DNA from: JAUPKT01 sp964427855
GTDB lineage: Bacteria > Desulfobacterota > Desulfomonilia > Desulfomonilales > Desulfomonilaceae
Reading direction: 5' to 3'
NCBI GenBank assembly: GCA_964427855.1
Contig: CAYRVH010000008.1
Coordinates: 12,317 to 76,316 of the forward strand
Length of the DNA: 64,000 bases
Each line of letters opens with the position of its first letter. The first letter of the stretch is position 1. The notes under the pieces are model-generated. The model searched no databases and was not told where the DNA came from. It was given only the letters and a program-made list of their open reading frames with translations. Position numbers and translations under genes: made by a program. This document shows positions 45,653 to 55,153 of this stretch, in pieces.

Positions 45653-46663
45653 TCATACCAGTCTTTCACCTATATACACCGCCAGGTCCACCATACGCGC
45701 CGAATACCCAGATTCATTATCATACCATGAGAGAACTTTCACCATATTGCCCGAAATGGAGAACGTTGACAGGGCGTCAAACAAGGACGAATACGTGCTG
45801 TTCACAAAATCCGTGCTCACCAAAGGCTCGTCAACGTACGCCAGAATTCCTTTCATTCTTCCCTCTGACGCCTTCTTCATCGCAGCGTTGACCTCGTCCA
45901 CCGTTGCGTCCGTCTTTAAGACCGCGGTGAGGTCCACGAGGGAGACGTTAGGCGTCGGGACCCTAATAGCGAGGCCGTCCAGCTTCCCCGCTAATTCCGG
46001 TATCACCAGCCCTACCGCGATCGCGGCCCCTGTGGTGGTGGGTATCATGTTCATGGCTGCGGCGCGAGCCCTGCGAAAATCGTTATGCACGGTATCCAGG
46101 AGACTCTGGTCCATGGTGTACGAATGGACAGTTGTCATAAGGCCCTTGTCGATCCCAAATTCGTCGAACAGCACCTTCGCCACTGGCGCCAGGCAGTTTG
46201 TCGTGCAGGAGGCGTTTGAAACGACGTGATGAGACAAGGGGTCATAAGAATTCTCGTTGACGCCCATGACAAATGTGCCGTCCACTTTTTTGCCCGGCGC
46301 TGAAATGATTACCTTTTTCGCTCCTGCAGTCAGATGCTTGCCTGCCCGTTCGCGATCTCTAAAAAGGCCTGTACATTCGAGGACCACATCGATCCCCAAT
46401 TGCGCCCACGGCAAGTTAAGCAGGTCGTCGGTGATCTTAAGAGCTTTCACCTCCTTGTTATCAATCTTCAGGAAATCAGGTCCGTACGCAACCTCCCCGT
46501 GATATAGTCCGTGCACGGAATCATGCTTGAACAAGAAAGCCATCAATTTTGGATCCATTCGGTCGTTGACAGCAACTACCTCCACATCTGGGTTGTTCAC
46601 AGCGCTCCTCATTATGGTGCGTCCGATGCGCCCAAATCCATTAATGGCCAAGCGAATGGTCAT
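45653..46663 (-). CDS. gap: Glyceraldehyde-3-phosphate dehydrogenase, type I
   Basis: Oxidises glyceraldehyde 3-phosphate with phosphate and NAD. The 336-residue protein starts MTIRLAINGFGRIGRTIMR (NAD fold). It has SNASCTTNCLAPVAKVL with the catalytic Cys, then HSYTMDQSLLDTVH with the catalytic His, and ends WYDNESGYSARMVDLA. ATG 46663 follows AAGGAGG, and a good sigma-70 promoter lies at 46698-46726. First gene of the gap-pgk-tpiA-secG operon. Confidence 0.97.
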   Translation of the reverse strand: MTIRLAINGFGRIGRTIMRSAVNNPDVEVVAVNDRMDPKLMAFLFKHDSVHGLYHGEVAYGPDFLKIDNKEVKALKITDDLLNLPWAQLGIDVVLECTGLFRDRERAGKHLTAGAKKVIISAPGKKVDGTFVMGVNENSYDPLSHHVVSNASCTTNCLAPVAKVLFDEFGIDKGLMTTVHSYTMDQSLLDTVHNDFRRARAAAMNMIPTTTGAAIAVGLVIPELAGKLDGLAIRVPTPNVSLVDLTAVLKTDATVDEVNAAMKKASEGRMKGILAYVDEPLVSTDFVNSTYSSLFDALSTFSISGNMVKVLSWYDNESGYSARMVDLAVYIGERLV

Positions 46664-46697
46664 CCTTTACCTCCTTCTTGAAAAAAACGTGCGTTGG

Positions 46698-46726
46698 ATT
46701 CTAGTTGATAGCGCCTATTTCGTCAA
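46698..46726 (-). promoter_or_regulatory. Sigma-70 promoter of the gap-pgk-tpiA-secG operon
   Basis: On the minus strand TTGACG (46726-46721), a 17-bp spacer, and TAGAAT (46703-46698) lie 35 bp before the gap start codon. Five of six bases match in each box, with ideal spacing. Confidence 0.7.
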
Positions 46727-46745
46727 CAGCAACTCATTTCTCTTC

Positions 46746-46776
46746 TTGTATTTTCAACGCATTTCGGTTATATAAT
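46746..46776 (+). promoter_or_regulatory. Possible promoter for the exported protein gene at 46814
   Basis: TTGTAT (46746) with TATATA at 17 bp, overlapping TATAAT (46771-46776). It is divergent from the gap promoter. Confidence 0.4.
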
Positions 46777-46813
46777 AAACAATTTTCTAGCCCTTATTGA
46801 CGCGGGTTTCGTT

Positions 46814-47317
46814 TTGCAGCGCTACACTGGCCCACCACTGAATATACCTGGACGCGACTTTCGACGCGCGGCTGCGCTCAGCCAAGGGCTTGGCCTGGCG
46901 CTATCCTTTCGCAACATATCCTTGGCTATTGTCCTCAGCGCCGTGCTCCTGGCCTGCGGCCACTCCGCCGCCGCAGACGCAGCCAATTCCACGGCCAGGT
47001 GGAAAATTGACAGTGTGAAAATTTGCAAGAGTAGGACCGGCGCCCTTATGCCTTCCGTTGAGGTCATAGGACGCTTTCCCGTGTATTCTTTCTTCATCCC
47101 AAGGCCAGTATGGACAGTAAATGGCAACGTGGTAGAAGCCAAACCCCTTTATGCCCAGGGCAGGTTGGTGGCATTCGAACTCATGAATGCTGGCCTTTAC
47201 CTTGAGCACGGCAAAAAAAATACCGTCAAATTCGCCCTCCCTGATCACAACGGCTCGCGCATTTTTCTCTTCGACCACTCACGGGTACCTGCCGGAGAGT
47301 GCTACGAGTTCTTCTAA
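46814..47317 (+). CDS. Predicted lipoprotein or exported protein, unknown function
   Basis: A protein of up to 167 residues. A hydrophobic stretch (ISLAIVLSAVLLACGHS) ends in a LLAC lipobox, so the mature part begins at that Cys. The mature region is beta-rich (VEVIGRFPVYSFFIPRPVW, VAFELMNAGLYLEHGKKNTV). There is no in-frame ATG near the signal; TTG 46814 is the most upstream plausible start and has only a weak G-rich site, so the N-terminus is uncertain. It converges with cysM (30 bp). No family recognised. Confidence 0.55.
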   Translation: MQRYTGPPLNIPGRDFRRAAALSQGLGLALSFRNISLAIVLSAVLLACGHSAAADAANSTARWKIDSVKICKSRTGALMPSVEVIGRFPVYSFFIPRPVWTVNGNVVEAKPLYAQGRLVAFELMNAGLYLEHGKKNTVKFALPDHNGSRIFLFDHSRVPAGECYEFF

Positions 47318-47347
47318 GGCCCAAAGGATCCATAAGAACGGATAGTC

Positions 47348-48256
47348 TCAAGGGGGACACTTGGCGCAGATGGACTTGAAAAGCGTCGTACTGAGATATC
47401 TGTCTCCTCTGTCTGGCAAAATGCATACGATCGTCCCTGCGCTGCGTTCTCGCGCCACCTGGATGGCGCCGTACACTGCGGCCCCCGAACTCATGCCGAC
47501 AAAAATACCTTGGGTCAACGCGAGCCAGCGGCACGTATCATAGGCCTGCTGGTCATTCACACGGAGGATTCGGTCGATTCTGCTGGAGTCATATATATCC
47601 GGCACAATGGCCTCGTTCATATTCTTCAGACCTTGAATCGTGTGCCCTTCGACTGGTTCGATCCCCACGATCTCAATAGATGGATTATGCTCCTTTAACC
47701 TTTTTGAAACCCCCATAAGAGTGCCCGTGGTGCCCATGCCTGCCACAAACACATCGATTTCGCCGCATGTCTGTTCGATTATCTCCCTGCCTGTGCCCAT
47801 GTAGTGAGCCTCAACATTGTTGATGTTCCCGAACTGATTAGGCATGAAATACCTTTCCGGGTCGCTCTGAAATATCTCGTGCGCCCGTCGAATGGCGCCA
47901 TCCGTTGACTCGCAACCAGGAGTAACCTCCAAGTCAGCCCCAAAGGCCCGGAGTGTATTCCTGCGCTCCAGGCTCACGCATTCAGGGAGCGTCAGGAGGC
48001 ATCGGTATCCTTTGCACGCCGCAACCATGGATAGCCCGATGCCTGTGTTGCCCGACGTAGGCTCTAAAATAATCTTATCGCGGGAAAGCAACCCTTCTCG
48101 TTCGGCCTGTTCTATCATGTAAAGGGCCACTCTATCCTTCACAGATCCACCAGGGTTGTTTCCCTCGAGCTTTCCCAACAGGCGTACCCCATTCGAGGCG
48201 TCTGGATGAGCGATCCTCACTAGAGGGGTATTTCCTATCAGATCCAAAATTCCCAT
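47348..48256 (-). CDS. cysM: Cysteine synthase (CysM type)
   Basis: A PLP enzyme that makes cysteine from O-acetylserine (or related) and sulfide/thiosulfate. The 302-residue protein has LIGNTPLVRI, KLEGNNPGGSVKDRVAL with the PLP Lys, PTSGNTGIGLSMV, GMGTTGTLMGVSKRL, and DRGDRYLSTTLF. The LEGNNP and DRGDRYLS segments resemble CysM more than CysK. The frame is open to 48286, but ATG 48256 (GILDLIGNTPL) has GGAGAGCAAGGA just upstream. It stands alone and converges with the lipoprotein gene. Confidence 0.92.
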   Translation of the reverse strand: MGILDLIGNTPLVRIAHPDASNGVRLLGKLEGNNPGGSVKDRVALYMIEQAEREGLLSRDKIILEPTSGNTGIGLSMVAACKGYRCLLTLPECVSLERRNTLRAFGADLEVTPGCESTDGAIRRAHEIFQSDPERYFMPNQFGNINNVEAHYMGTGREIIEQTCGEIDVFVAGMGTTGTLMGVSKRLKEHNPSIEIVGIEPVEGHTIQGLKNMNEAIVPDIYDSSRIDRILRVNDQQAYDTCRWLALTQGIFVGMSSGAAVYGAIQVARERSAGTIVCILPDRGDRYLSTTLFKSICAKCPP

Positions 48257-48404
48257 TCCTTGCTCTCCAACACGTAACGTCATCACGGTATAATATGGCT
48301 TATAATAGCAGACTCTGCGATGAAAACTCTACCTCTCTTGAACCCCTTCACAGCCAGACGGACCACTCGACAAAAAGCGGACGAGAGGTATGCCGCTGAT
48401 TAGA

Positions 48405-50192
48405 TCATGAGCGTGCAAAGTCTGTAGGGAAGTGGATACAAAATCTGCTGCCGACGCCTGGGGAACTCTGCACCGTGACGTCCCCGCCGTGGGCGGCGGC
48501 AATATGCTTCACAATGGCCAATCCTAGGCCGGTTCCACCCATCTTGCGGCTCCTGCCGGCGTCAACTCTATAAAATCGCTCAAATATGCGAGACAAATGC
48601 TCCCGTGCGATGCCGATCCCGTTATCCTCCACGCACACACACGCCATTCTGTCTTCACTGCAACACTGGATTACGACCTTGCCTCCCGTCCCAGTGTATT
48701 TTATTGCGTTGTCCACTAGATTCACGACCGCCTGCTGAAAAAGCTGCTCATTGACCATGGCCGAGAGTCCCGGCTGGCAGTCGACCATCAGATCGATCTG
48801 TTTTTCTTGCGCGACCGGCGTAAACTCTTTGCGCACTGCCTGCAATACCGCGCTCAATTCCACCCTTTCGACTCGAAAAGACCCCTTTTGCGGCGTTTTC
48901 TCGATCTCAGAAAGCGTGAGCATGTCCTCTATGATGGAAGCCAGCCTATTTGATTGGCGAATCATGATGTCAACAAACCGCCGCGCAGCTTCCGGATCGT
49001 CAAGAGCCCCGTCTCGGAGAGTTTCGAGAAAGCCTTTTATGGAGGTTACAGGGGTTCTCAGTTCGTGGGACGCGTTGCTCACGAGATCCTTCCTTATCTG
49101 CTCCAGATTTTTGAGACGAGTGATGTTGTTCAGTACAATGAGCGTCCCCATGCGATGACCGTCCGCGCGGCGCAGAGCCGTGCCGTGAGCCTGAAGATGC
49201 ACATCGTTTGCTCCAATAATGACGATATCTTCCTCAATGGGGACATCGCTCGTTGCAGCCCTTTGGACAAAGCTCTGAAGGTCGGTATTGCGTATTACCT
49301 CTAAGAAATTTCTCCCTGAGAACTCAGTCTGCCGTGGTCTGAACAGCGCGATTGCAGCCTGATTCATGTTGATGAGTCGTTCTTCGTTGTCCACCATCAA
49401 CACAGCCTCTACCATGCTCCTTAACACGGCCTCAAGTTCCAGCTTTTTCCTATTCAGAACGTCCAGCCGATCACGCATCTGCTCTGCCATACGATTTATG
49501 GCGCCGGCCAAGCCATTGAATTCCTCCCATACAGGCCGCTCGATCTGGCCGGTCAGCTCACCTTCAGCAAACCTGGTTGCAGCATCCTCCAGTTCACGAA
49601 CCAATTTCCCTATCCGAACAGAAAAATAAACCGTCGGCAGGGCCGCGATGATGATCGCTGCAATGCCAGAGACAAGCAGGCCCATGTAGATGCTCGTCAA
49701 CGACCCCAATACGAAGCCAACAGGCCTTGACACCCGAACTGTCCCGACAAGCCGATCCCCTTGTTTGACAGGTACGGCAACGTACACCATCACTGCGTTA
49801 AGCGTGTAGCTGTACCTTTGCGATATCCCGGTCTCCCCGGCCAACGCCTTCTTGATCTCCGGTCTAAAGGCATGATTGTCCATTCTAGACGGTTCCTCAT
49901 GAGAATCATCTATGACGCGTCCATCAGAACTGGTGATGGTAATCCGGCTGTTTAATGAAGGACTTATGGCCTGGTAAATTTGCTTTGCCCGCCACGTCTC
50001 ACTCTCCGAGAGGTCGGATTTCAGCAATTCCGAAAGCAGCAGCGCCTGACTCTCCAAAATCTCTACCGTATCCCGAAAGGCTTGCTCTTTGAGAGCCGTG
50101 GCAGCGTACCAACCCAGGGTTCCGAAGGAGATTACGATTGCTGCAACATAAGACACGTACAATTGCCAACGCAGAGTTCTGGACTTATCCAC
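48405..50192 (-). CDS. phoR: PhoR-like sensor histidine kinase
   Basis: A 595-residue membrane kinase. It has a first membrane segment (about residues 13-32), a periplasmic domain of about 135 residues, and a second segment near 168-190. HAMP, a PAS domain (VLRSMVEAVLMVDNEERLIN, from about 255), HisKA with His376 in SNASHELRTPVTSIKGF, and an ATPase with LVDNAIKYTG, VEDNGIGIAREHLSRIFERF and GGTGLGLAIVKH follow. This is the PhoR layout. The GTG at 50192 is preceded by GGGAGG and preferred over ATG 50207. It follows the PiT and DUF47 genes, supporting phosphate sensing; no phoB is present in the window. Confidence 0.88.
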   Translation of the reverse strand: MDKSRTLRWQLYVSYVAAIVISFGTLGWYAATALKEQAFRDTVEILESQALLLSELLKSDLSESETWRAKQIYQAISPSLNSRITITSSDGRVIDDSHEEPSRMDNHAFRPEIKKALAGETGISQRYSYTLNAVMVYVAVPVKQGDRLVGTVRVSRPVGFVLGSLTSIYMGLLVSGIAAIIIAALPTVYFSVRIGKLVRELEDAATRFAEGELTGQIERPVWEEFNGLAGAINRMAEQMRDRLDVLNRKKLELEAVLRSMVEAVLMVDNEERLINMNQAAIALFRPRQTEFSGRNFLEVIRNTDLQSFVQRAATSDVPIEEDIVIIGANDVHLQAHGTALRRADGHRMGTLIVLNNITRLKNLEQIRKDLVSNASHELRTPVTSIKGFLETLRDGALDDPEAARRFVDIMIRQSNRLASIIEDMLTLSEIEKTPQKGSFRVERVELSAVLQAVRKEFTPVAQEKQIDLMVDCQPGLSAMVNEQLFQQAVVNLVDNAIKYTGTGGKVVIQCCSEDRMACVCVEDNGIGIAREHLSRIFERFYRVDAGRSRKMGGTGLGLAIVKHIAAAHGGDVTVQSSPGVGSRFCIHFPTDFARS

Positions 50193-50291
50193 GACGAGGC
50201 CTCCCATGTTTGGCTGAGGCGGGGCATAACCTGAAACGCAGGTTTTTGGGCGCGTACCTGAAAGTTTCCATCAGTTGCATCATCCCTTGAG

Positions 50292-50960
50292 CTACCGTGC
50301 AATGAGAATCCTCATCATATCAGCGGCGTTCTCGAGGTGATCAGCAATGTCGCCGGTAGTCTCCACAAGGCGAGTCATAATGAAAAAAGTCTTGGCCGCA
50401 ACCTCATCAGCCGCGCACAAACGGATGAGGATAGTCTTTTCCAAGTCGTCAGACGCCTTTTCCCTGCGGCGTATCTCACGAACCGCCTCCTTCACCAATT
50501 GGCGATCAGACTCCATCCTTGTCTCGAAATACGTATGCGCGCGGGTTACCAACTCTGGCAGCAGACCAAGATACCCACCTACCGACCTCACTAACAGGAT
50601 ATAGTCTCGCTCAATGTCACGAGGCAAAACAAGCTGCATGTATGACATCCAGTAAAGGGAATTCTTGACGCAATCCACCACCTTGTCCGCCTCGCGCAAA
50701 AAGGAGAAAAAGGCTGGAAGAGAAAAAGGCAGCAAAATGGAAGGCGGCAGGTGAGATCGGATATTCCGTTTTATTCGGTCAGCCTCGGCCTCAATATCTC
50801 GGATATCTTCCTTGTTCAGCTCAAAACGGTCTCTGTCTCCCGCAAAGTAGCTCTCCACCGCCTCCACAAAAAATGGCGCGCATTCAGCTACCTTATTCGC
50901 GTGGCGCAGCGTATTTTCTAATGGAGACCTCCGCAACATATTCGCTAATGGGATTCTCAT
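50292..50960 (-). CDS. DUF47/PhoU-like phosphate transport regulator
   Basis: A 222-residue helical protein of the TIGR00153/DUF47 family, PhoU-like proteins paired with PiT phosphate transporters. Typical segments are PLANMLRRSPLENTLRHANK, EADRIKRNIRSHLP near residue 70, FSFLREADKVVDCVKNSLYW and a C-terminal VETTGDIADHLENAADMMRI, with the acidic E/DxxxD metal-binding repeats. The frame is open further upstream, but ATG 50960 follows AGAGAGGTGGG and fits the family. It begins 11 bp after the PiT gene, in the same operon. Confidence 0.9.
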   Translation of the reverse strand: MRIPLANMLRRSPLENTLRHANKVAECAPFFVEAVESYFAGDRDRFELNKEDIRDIEAEADRIKRNIRSHLPPSILLPFSLPAFFSFLREADKVVDCVKNSLYWMSYMQLVLPRDIERDYILLVRSVGGYLGLLPELVTRAHTYFETRMESDRQLVKEAVREIRRREKASDDLEKTILIRLCAADEVAAKTFFIMTRLVETTGDIADHLENAADMMRILIAR

Positions 50961-50971
50961 GACCCACCTCT

Positions 50972-52198
50972 CTAAAACAGTATCCGAAGGAAGAGAAAGA
51001 TGAGGACGGCGGTCGCAGCCGCCACGGGCACAGTGATCAGCCAATACAACATGATCTTCCAGAGCACGCTCACATCAAGCGCCTCGAGCCCTCGAGCTAA
51101 GCCGACCCCAACATACGCCCCGACGGCTGCATGAGTCGTAGAGACAGGCAGCCTAAGGATCGAACAGACCAAGATGATGCTCGCTGCTGAAAATTCCACT
51201 GCAAACCCTCGTACGCTCGTCAGATGCGTTATCTTAAAACCCACTGTTTGGATGACGCGATAACCCCATGTACAAATACCCACACAAATCATAAAACCGC
51301 CGAACGCAAGCAGACCAACAGGCGTAGGGGCGGTCTCGGATACCGCCCCATGAGCTACGATGAAGTACATACCAGCCAAAGGCCCCATCGCATTTGCGAC
51401 GTCGTTCGCCCCGTTGCCAAACGCGACGTAGCATGACGTGACGATTTGCAAATAACGGAAGACTTCCTCCGCCTGGGAGAATCTCCCACGTGTCACAGCA
51501 ATTGCGAGCAGTGTACCGGTAAGAAGGTAGCTGCCTCCGCCGATGAGCAACGGGACGCCAACTACCGAAAATCCCTCCATCCCAAGACGCGTCCCTAAGG
51601 GCGTATCTAACAGTAGGGACAAGCTCATGACAAAAATAGTTAAAGCCACGAGCACAGGAATAGTCCTCAACGCTCCAGGAACGGTGTCCATCCTCGACAA
51701 AACAAATCGGTCTATGAGGCGTAACAAAACGAACGCCATCAATCCGCTTAGCAGCGGCGAAAGCACCCAGGAAAGGACAATGGCGAGCACTTGATACCAG
51801 TTTACAGCTGAAACACCGCCGCCGATGAGTCCGATGCCTATCATCGCACCCACGATGGAGTGCGTTGTCGAGACAGGCAAATTCTTGAACGTCGCAAGGC
51901 ACACCCATAAAGAGGCTGAAAGTAACGCCGCAAGCAGTCCTAGAAGGATCACTCGAGCGTCCCCTATGACCTGCGAATACACAATACCCTTGCGAATCGT
52001 TTGGGCAACGTGAGATCCGACAAAAACTGCACCCAAGAAAGTCAAGATCGTTGCGAGAACCAGCGCCTGGCGAAGCGTTATTGCGCCTGCTCCCACGGAC
52101 GAGGCCATAGAGTTGGCGACGTCGTTCGCCCCTATGTTCCACGCCATGTACGCGCCGGCTATAATCCCCACAAGAATGATGGGAAGATGTACTTCCAC
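50972..52198 (-). CDS. Inorganic phosphate transporter (PiT family)
   Basis: A 408-residue inner-membrane transporter of about ten segments. The duplicated PiT signature is present in both halves: GANDVANSMASSVGAGAI near residue 24 and GNGANDVANAMGPLAG near residue 255. Paired VSTTHSIVGAM and VSTTHAAVGAYVG motifs follow in each half. PiT proteins move metal-phosphate with H+ or Na+. The start is GTG 52198 with a weak G-rich site. It heads the PiT-DUF47(-phoR) run. Confidence 0.93.
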   Translation of the reverse strand: MEVHLPIILVGIIAGAYMAWNIGANDVANSMASSVGAGAITLRQALVLATILTFLGAVFVGSHVAQTIRKGIVYSQVIGDARVILLGLLAALLSASLWVCLATFKNLPVSTTHSIVGAMIGIGLIGGGVSAVNWYQVLAIVLSWVLSPLLSGLMAFVLLRLIDRFVLSRMDTVPGALRTIPVLVALTIFVMSLSLLLDTPLGTRLGMEGFSVVGVPLLIGGGSYLLTGTLLAIAVTRGRFSQAEEVFRYLQIVTSCYVAFGNGANDVANAMGPLAGMYFIVAHGAVSETAPTPVGLLAFGGFMICVGICTWGYRVIQTVGFKITHLTSVRGFAVEFSAASIILVCSILRLPVSTTHAAVGAYVGVGLARGLEALDVSVLWKIMLYWLITVPVAAATAVLIFLFLRILF

Positions 52199-52222
52199 GC
52201 GTGAAAAGCCACCCGTCTTTTT

Positions 52223-52237
52223 AATGCCGCCGGCATT
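52223..52237. repeat. Short palindrome between kinase and PiT genes
   Basis: AATGCCG, C, CGGCATT: a near-perfect 7-1-7 palindrome in the 88-bp spacer between the sensor kinase end and the PiT start. It could be an operator or a weak terminator. Confidence 0.35.
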
Positions 52238-52286
52238 CTTACATAGCCGTCAATACAGTGGGGGTCAAGTACACTCATGCGAAAAC

Positions 52287-53990
52287 TCAACAAGTACGAA
52301 CGGGGGCGCGGGCAAGGCTACGGCCGTCAGTAACAGGCAGCGTAATGACGAAGGTGGCGCCTCGTCCTGATTCGCTTTCAACGCGAATGCTCCCGCCAAG
52401 TCCCTGTAAAATGCTGTGGACGACCGAGAGACCAAGGCCCACGGCGCCATGCCCCCCCTTTGTGGTGAAAAATGGCTCAAAAATTCTCTCAATCAACTCC
52501 CCCGGAATGCCGGGCCCTGTATCGATGACGGAAACCACTACCCGATCCGGCGTCCCCGACTCAAAATGGGTTTTTACAGTTATAATCCCCTCCTTGTCCA
52601 CCGCATCCACAGCATTGTCCAGGACGTTGAGAAACGCCTGTTGCAATTGCTTCTTATCCGTCACAATGGTTGGAATTAGCTCGTCGAAATCCGCAACTAT
52701 ACGTATCCCTCGATGTGCGGCTTCGCTCTCGAGCAGCGCCATAACCTCCCGAAGGGCCTCGTTGACATCGACGAACTCTTGGGCAGGCTCCATACGACGG
52801 CCAAAAGTCAGCAAGCGGTGGGTGATCGATCGACATCGATCTACTGCGCGTCCAATCTTGAATGCAGCCTCCTTGAATTCAGCAAAATTTGCGCTGCCTC
52901 GGACGTCTTCTTCCCTCAACAAATCCTTTAACCATCCGGCCTGGTCGCTGATGATCTGAAGAGGATTGTTGATTTCATGAGCTACGCCTGCCGCCATCTT
53001 GCCCAAGGCCGCCATCTTATTCGATTGCATCATGAGCGCCTCAGTCTCGAGCCTCTTCGCCTCCTGCCTCGCAAACCTGTCGGTCACTATTTTTGCGACA
53101 AGAAGCGAGGCGGCAATCAGGCAGCATAGTCCGAAAAAAAGAAGCACTGACAGCCACCTTCTGCTCTCCCCAAGCACGGCCATTTGCTCCGACAAGTCCG
53201 CAGTAAGGATCAAAGTCCATCTTGGATCCTCTAAGCGACTTATGGCGCAAATTGAGTCTAGCCCATTACATGGCCTTTTCAGGGGCGCGGATTCGGACCC
53301 AAAGTCGTTTTCAGAAAGCGATATTGCGGCCAATACCGCTCCGCGAAAACGCGAAGAAACCTGCAGAACACCCGATGCATTGACAACGACCGCGTCGCCC
53401 TTTTTCCCAAACCGCGCCCCTTCCACAAGCGCGGTTATCAGACTCGTGTTGATGGTTGCGCGAAGTATCCACGTCTGTCCGTTCTCTCGTCTCGCGACTG
53501 CAATGATCACATGCGGTATTTTACGAAATCCCAAAAACACATCACTAATAAAAATCCCATTCTCGATGACCGCGTGAAACCAATCCTCGTTCGCATAATT
53601 AACCGCCTTGAGCTCCTCATAATGAGGGCCGACATATGCCACATGCGCGCCGCGCTCGTCGATTACGCCAAGATCCATCAGGGAACCAGAACGCGATCTT
53701 ATGAGATCAAATATTGCACCTAGATACCGCTCGTTGCCGAGAGACGCCAAGGTATGCGTTTGTGCAATGGTCACGAGCTGGGCAGACTGATCTCGGAAAA
53801 AGATCTCGAGCTCCCTTTTTACATTTTGCGAGAGACTGACGAGAGCATCGGCCACGGTGTCTGAATAAGCAGACCGGAAAACATAGTACAGGCAAGCTCC
53901 GACGAGCAACGTAGGGAGCAACGAAAAACAAAGGCACAGTATGACAATGTCCCTACGGAGGAGTCGATATATTGTTCGAGGAACCTTCAT
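52287..53990 (-). CDS. Membrane sensor histidine kinase with extracytoplasmic Cache-like domain
   Basis: A 567-residue kinase. It has a membrane segment at about 13-37, and a large periplasmic domain (about 40-280) with Cache-like pattern (NYANEDWFHAVIENGIFISD). A second segment lies at 281-301, with His338 in GKMAAGVAHEINNPLQIISD, then an ATPase with NVLDNAVDAV, DTGPGIPGELIERIFEPFFT and GLGLSVVHSI. This HisKA subtype (VAHEINNPL) is common in DctB/NtrB-like kinases. ATG 53990 has no strong ribosome site. No response regulator adjoins it. The nearest receivers are the stand-alone ones at 58057 and 62615, next to SLC13 permeases, a fitting but unproven partnership. Confidence 0.87.
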   Translation of the reverse strand: MKVPRTIYRLLRRDIVILCLCFSLLPTLLVGACLYYVFRSAYSDTVADALVSLSQNVKRELEIFFRDQSAQLVTIAQTHTLASLGNERYLGAIFDLIRSRSGSLMDLGVIDERGAHVAYVGPHYEELKAVNYANEDWFHAVIENGIFISDVFLGFRKIPHVIIAVARRENGQTWILRATINTSLITALVEGARFGKKGDAVVVNASGVLQVSSRFRGAVLAAISLSENDFGSESAPLKRPCNGLDSICAISRLEDPRWTLILTADLSEQMAVLGESRRWLSVLLFFGLCCLIAASLLVAKIVTDRFARQEAKRLETEALMMQSNKMAALGKMAAGVAHEINNPLQIISDQAGWLKDLLREEDVRGSANFAEFKEAAFKIGRAVDRCRSITHRLLTFGRRMEPAQEFVDVNEALREVMALLESEAAHRGIRIVADFDELIPTIVTDKKQLQQAFLNVLDNAVDAVDKEGIITVKTHFESGTPDRVVVSVIDTGPGIPGELIERIFEPFFTTKGGHGAVGLGLSVVHSILQGLGGSIRVESESGRGATFVITLPVTDGRSLARAPVRTC

Positions 53991-54563
53991 GGCATTGGGG
54001 TTGGCACATCTGGAATCATTTCCGCCTCATCAATCCATGAGCAATGATCATGCCAAGGTCTGACCTCCCCGTCTGTAGGCGAAATAATCAGTCCACGTCG
54101 AAAACTACTTGCCTCATATCGCTCTGATCTGCACAGCACTGTCAGTAGATCTTACATTCTGTCAACGTGAAGTGCTATCAAGATGCCACGCGAGCGGCGC
54201 GACCCTTGGCCACTTAAAAGGGTCTCAGAGCCAAATCGCTGCGTTTCTATACGGTAGGCCACTTCAAGGCCGCAGGCTGCTCGTATGGTTTTTGATGTGT
54301 GGCCGCGACCAGCCACGCACGTGCTGACGTGGCGAATAGTATCTAATAAATCAAATGTTATTAACACATGTTACGAATGAGACATAGCAATATTATGGCT
54401 GCTAGAATATAACCAATCAACATCAGCCATTTTTTCCTTGACACCTCAAACGGACCATGATAGCTGGCGCTCTAGGACATTTGAGGGAAGCATTTATTAA
54501 AGTATTTCCTCACGGTGCACACTTTTGCAGTGTAAAAAGCTGTCCTAATAAAGGAGGGTGTAA
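53990..54563. other. Divergent spacer, no gene seen
   Basis: 572 bp between the kinase and the Gly/Pro-rich protein gene. A 6-bp hairpin (GCCACG...CGTGGC, 54312-54333) and a consensus TTGACA at 54438 are present, but no matching -10 box at good spacing was found, so the promoter is not called. Confidence 0.45.
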
Positions 54564-54997
54564 TGGGAAAACGGGTCGGACGTATCTTGCTCGTGGCGGC
54601 GATGGTGATGACAGGGACGTGGGCGTTAGCAGGCGGCGCGCCGGTTGCGGTTAATCAGGGGGGTCCCTGCGGCCCAGGCGGGTATGCAGTCGCTGGCAAT
54701 CCGTGCGCGTACTGGGGAGATGCTCCATTCCCTGGAATGTGCGGAGGGGTTGTTGCGCTGCCGTTTCTGGTTGTCGGAAGTCTCCTGGGGGGCAATACGG
54801 TAGGACCGTATCCGCCAATTCCAGGTCCTGCCTACGCAGCAGCTGCGCGTGTTCCACGCGTCGGCGTCGCAGCCCCAGCCTATGCAGCTCCAGCAGCTCC
54901 ATACGCAGGGAATAGTATCTTCAGCGGTCTTCCCCTCTTCGATTTAGGGTCGAACATACTGGGGAGTTTCACTGGAGGATTCGGGCTCGGTCTCTGA
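54563..54997 (+). CDS. Exported Gly/Ala/Pro-rich small protein
   Basis: A 144-residue protein. It has a signal peptide (residues 1-24, GRILLVAAMVMTGTWALAGG). The mature part is rich in Gly, Pro, Ala and Tyr: CGPGGYAVAGNPCAYWGDAP, a hydrophobic MCGGVVALPFLVVGSLLGGN stretch, YPPIPGPAYAAAARV, then GFGLGL at the end. Three mature-region cysteines are present. The composition suggests a structural surface or periplasmic protein. AAAGGAGGG lies before the ATG. A textbook terminator follows at 55083-55114, so it is expressed alone. No family recognised. Confidence 0.7.
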   Translation: MGKRVGRILLVAAMVMTGTWALAGGAPVAVNQGGPCGPGGYAVAGNPCAYWGDAPFPGMCGGVVALPFLVVGSLLGGNTVGPYPPIPGPAYAAAARVPRVGVAAPAYAAPAAPYAGNSIFSGLPLFDLGSNILGSFTGGFGLGL

Positions 54998-55082
54998 GTT
55001 TTGGTCTCGCTTCTGGTAGGCATCGCAGGAATCCGAAACGCATAGACATTCGTAACAGACACATTTTCGATCCTTCTCAATG

Positions 55083-55114
55083 ACGGGGACGCACACGGTC
55101 CCCGTTATTTTTTT
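55083..55114 (+). terminator. Rho-independent terminator of the Gly/Pro-rich protein gene
   Basis: ACGGGGAC, a 7-base loop, GTCCCCGT (perfect 8-bp GC-rich stem), then TATTTTTTT. 85 bp after the stop at 54997. Confidence 0.9.
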
Positions 55115-55153
55115 GCCCTCGGCCATGGAGACCAGCCGGAGCGCCACGGGCAA

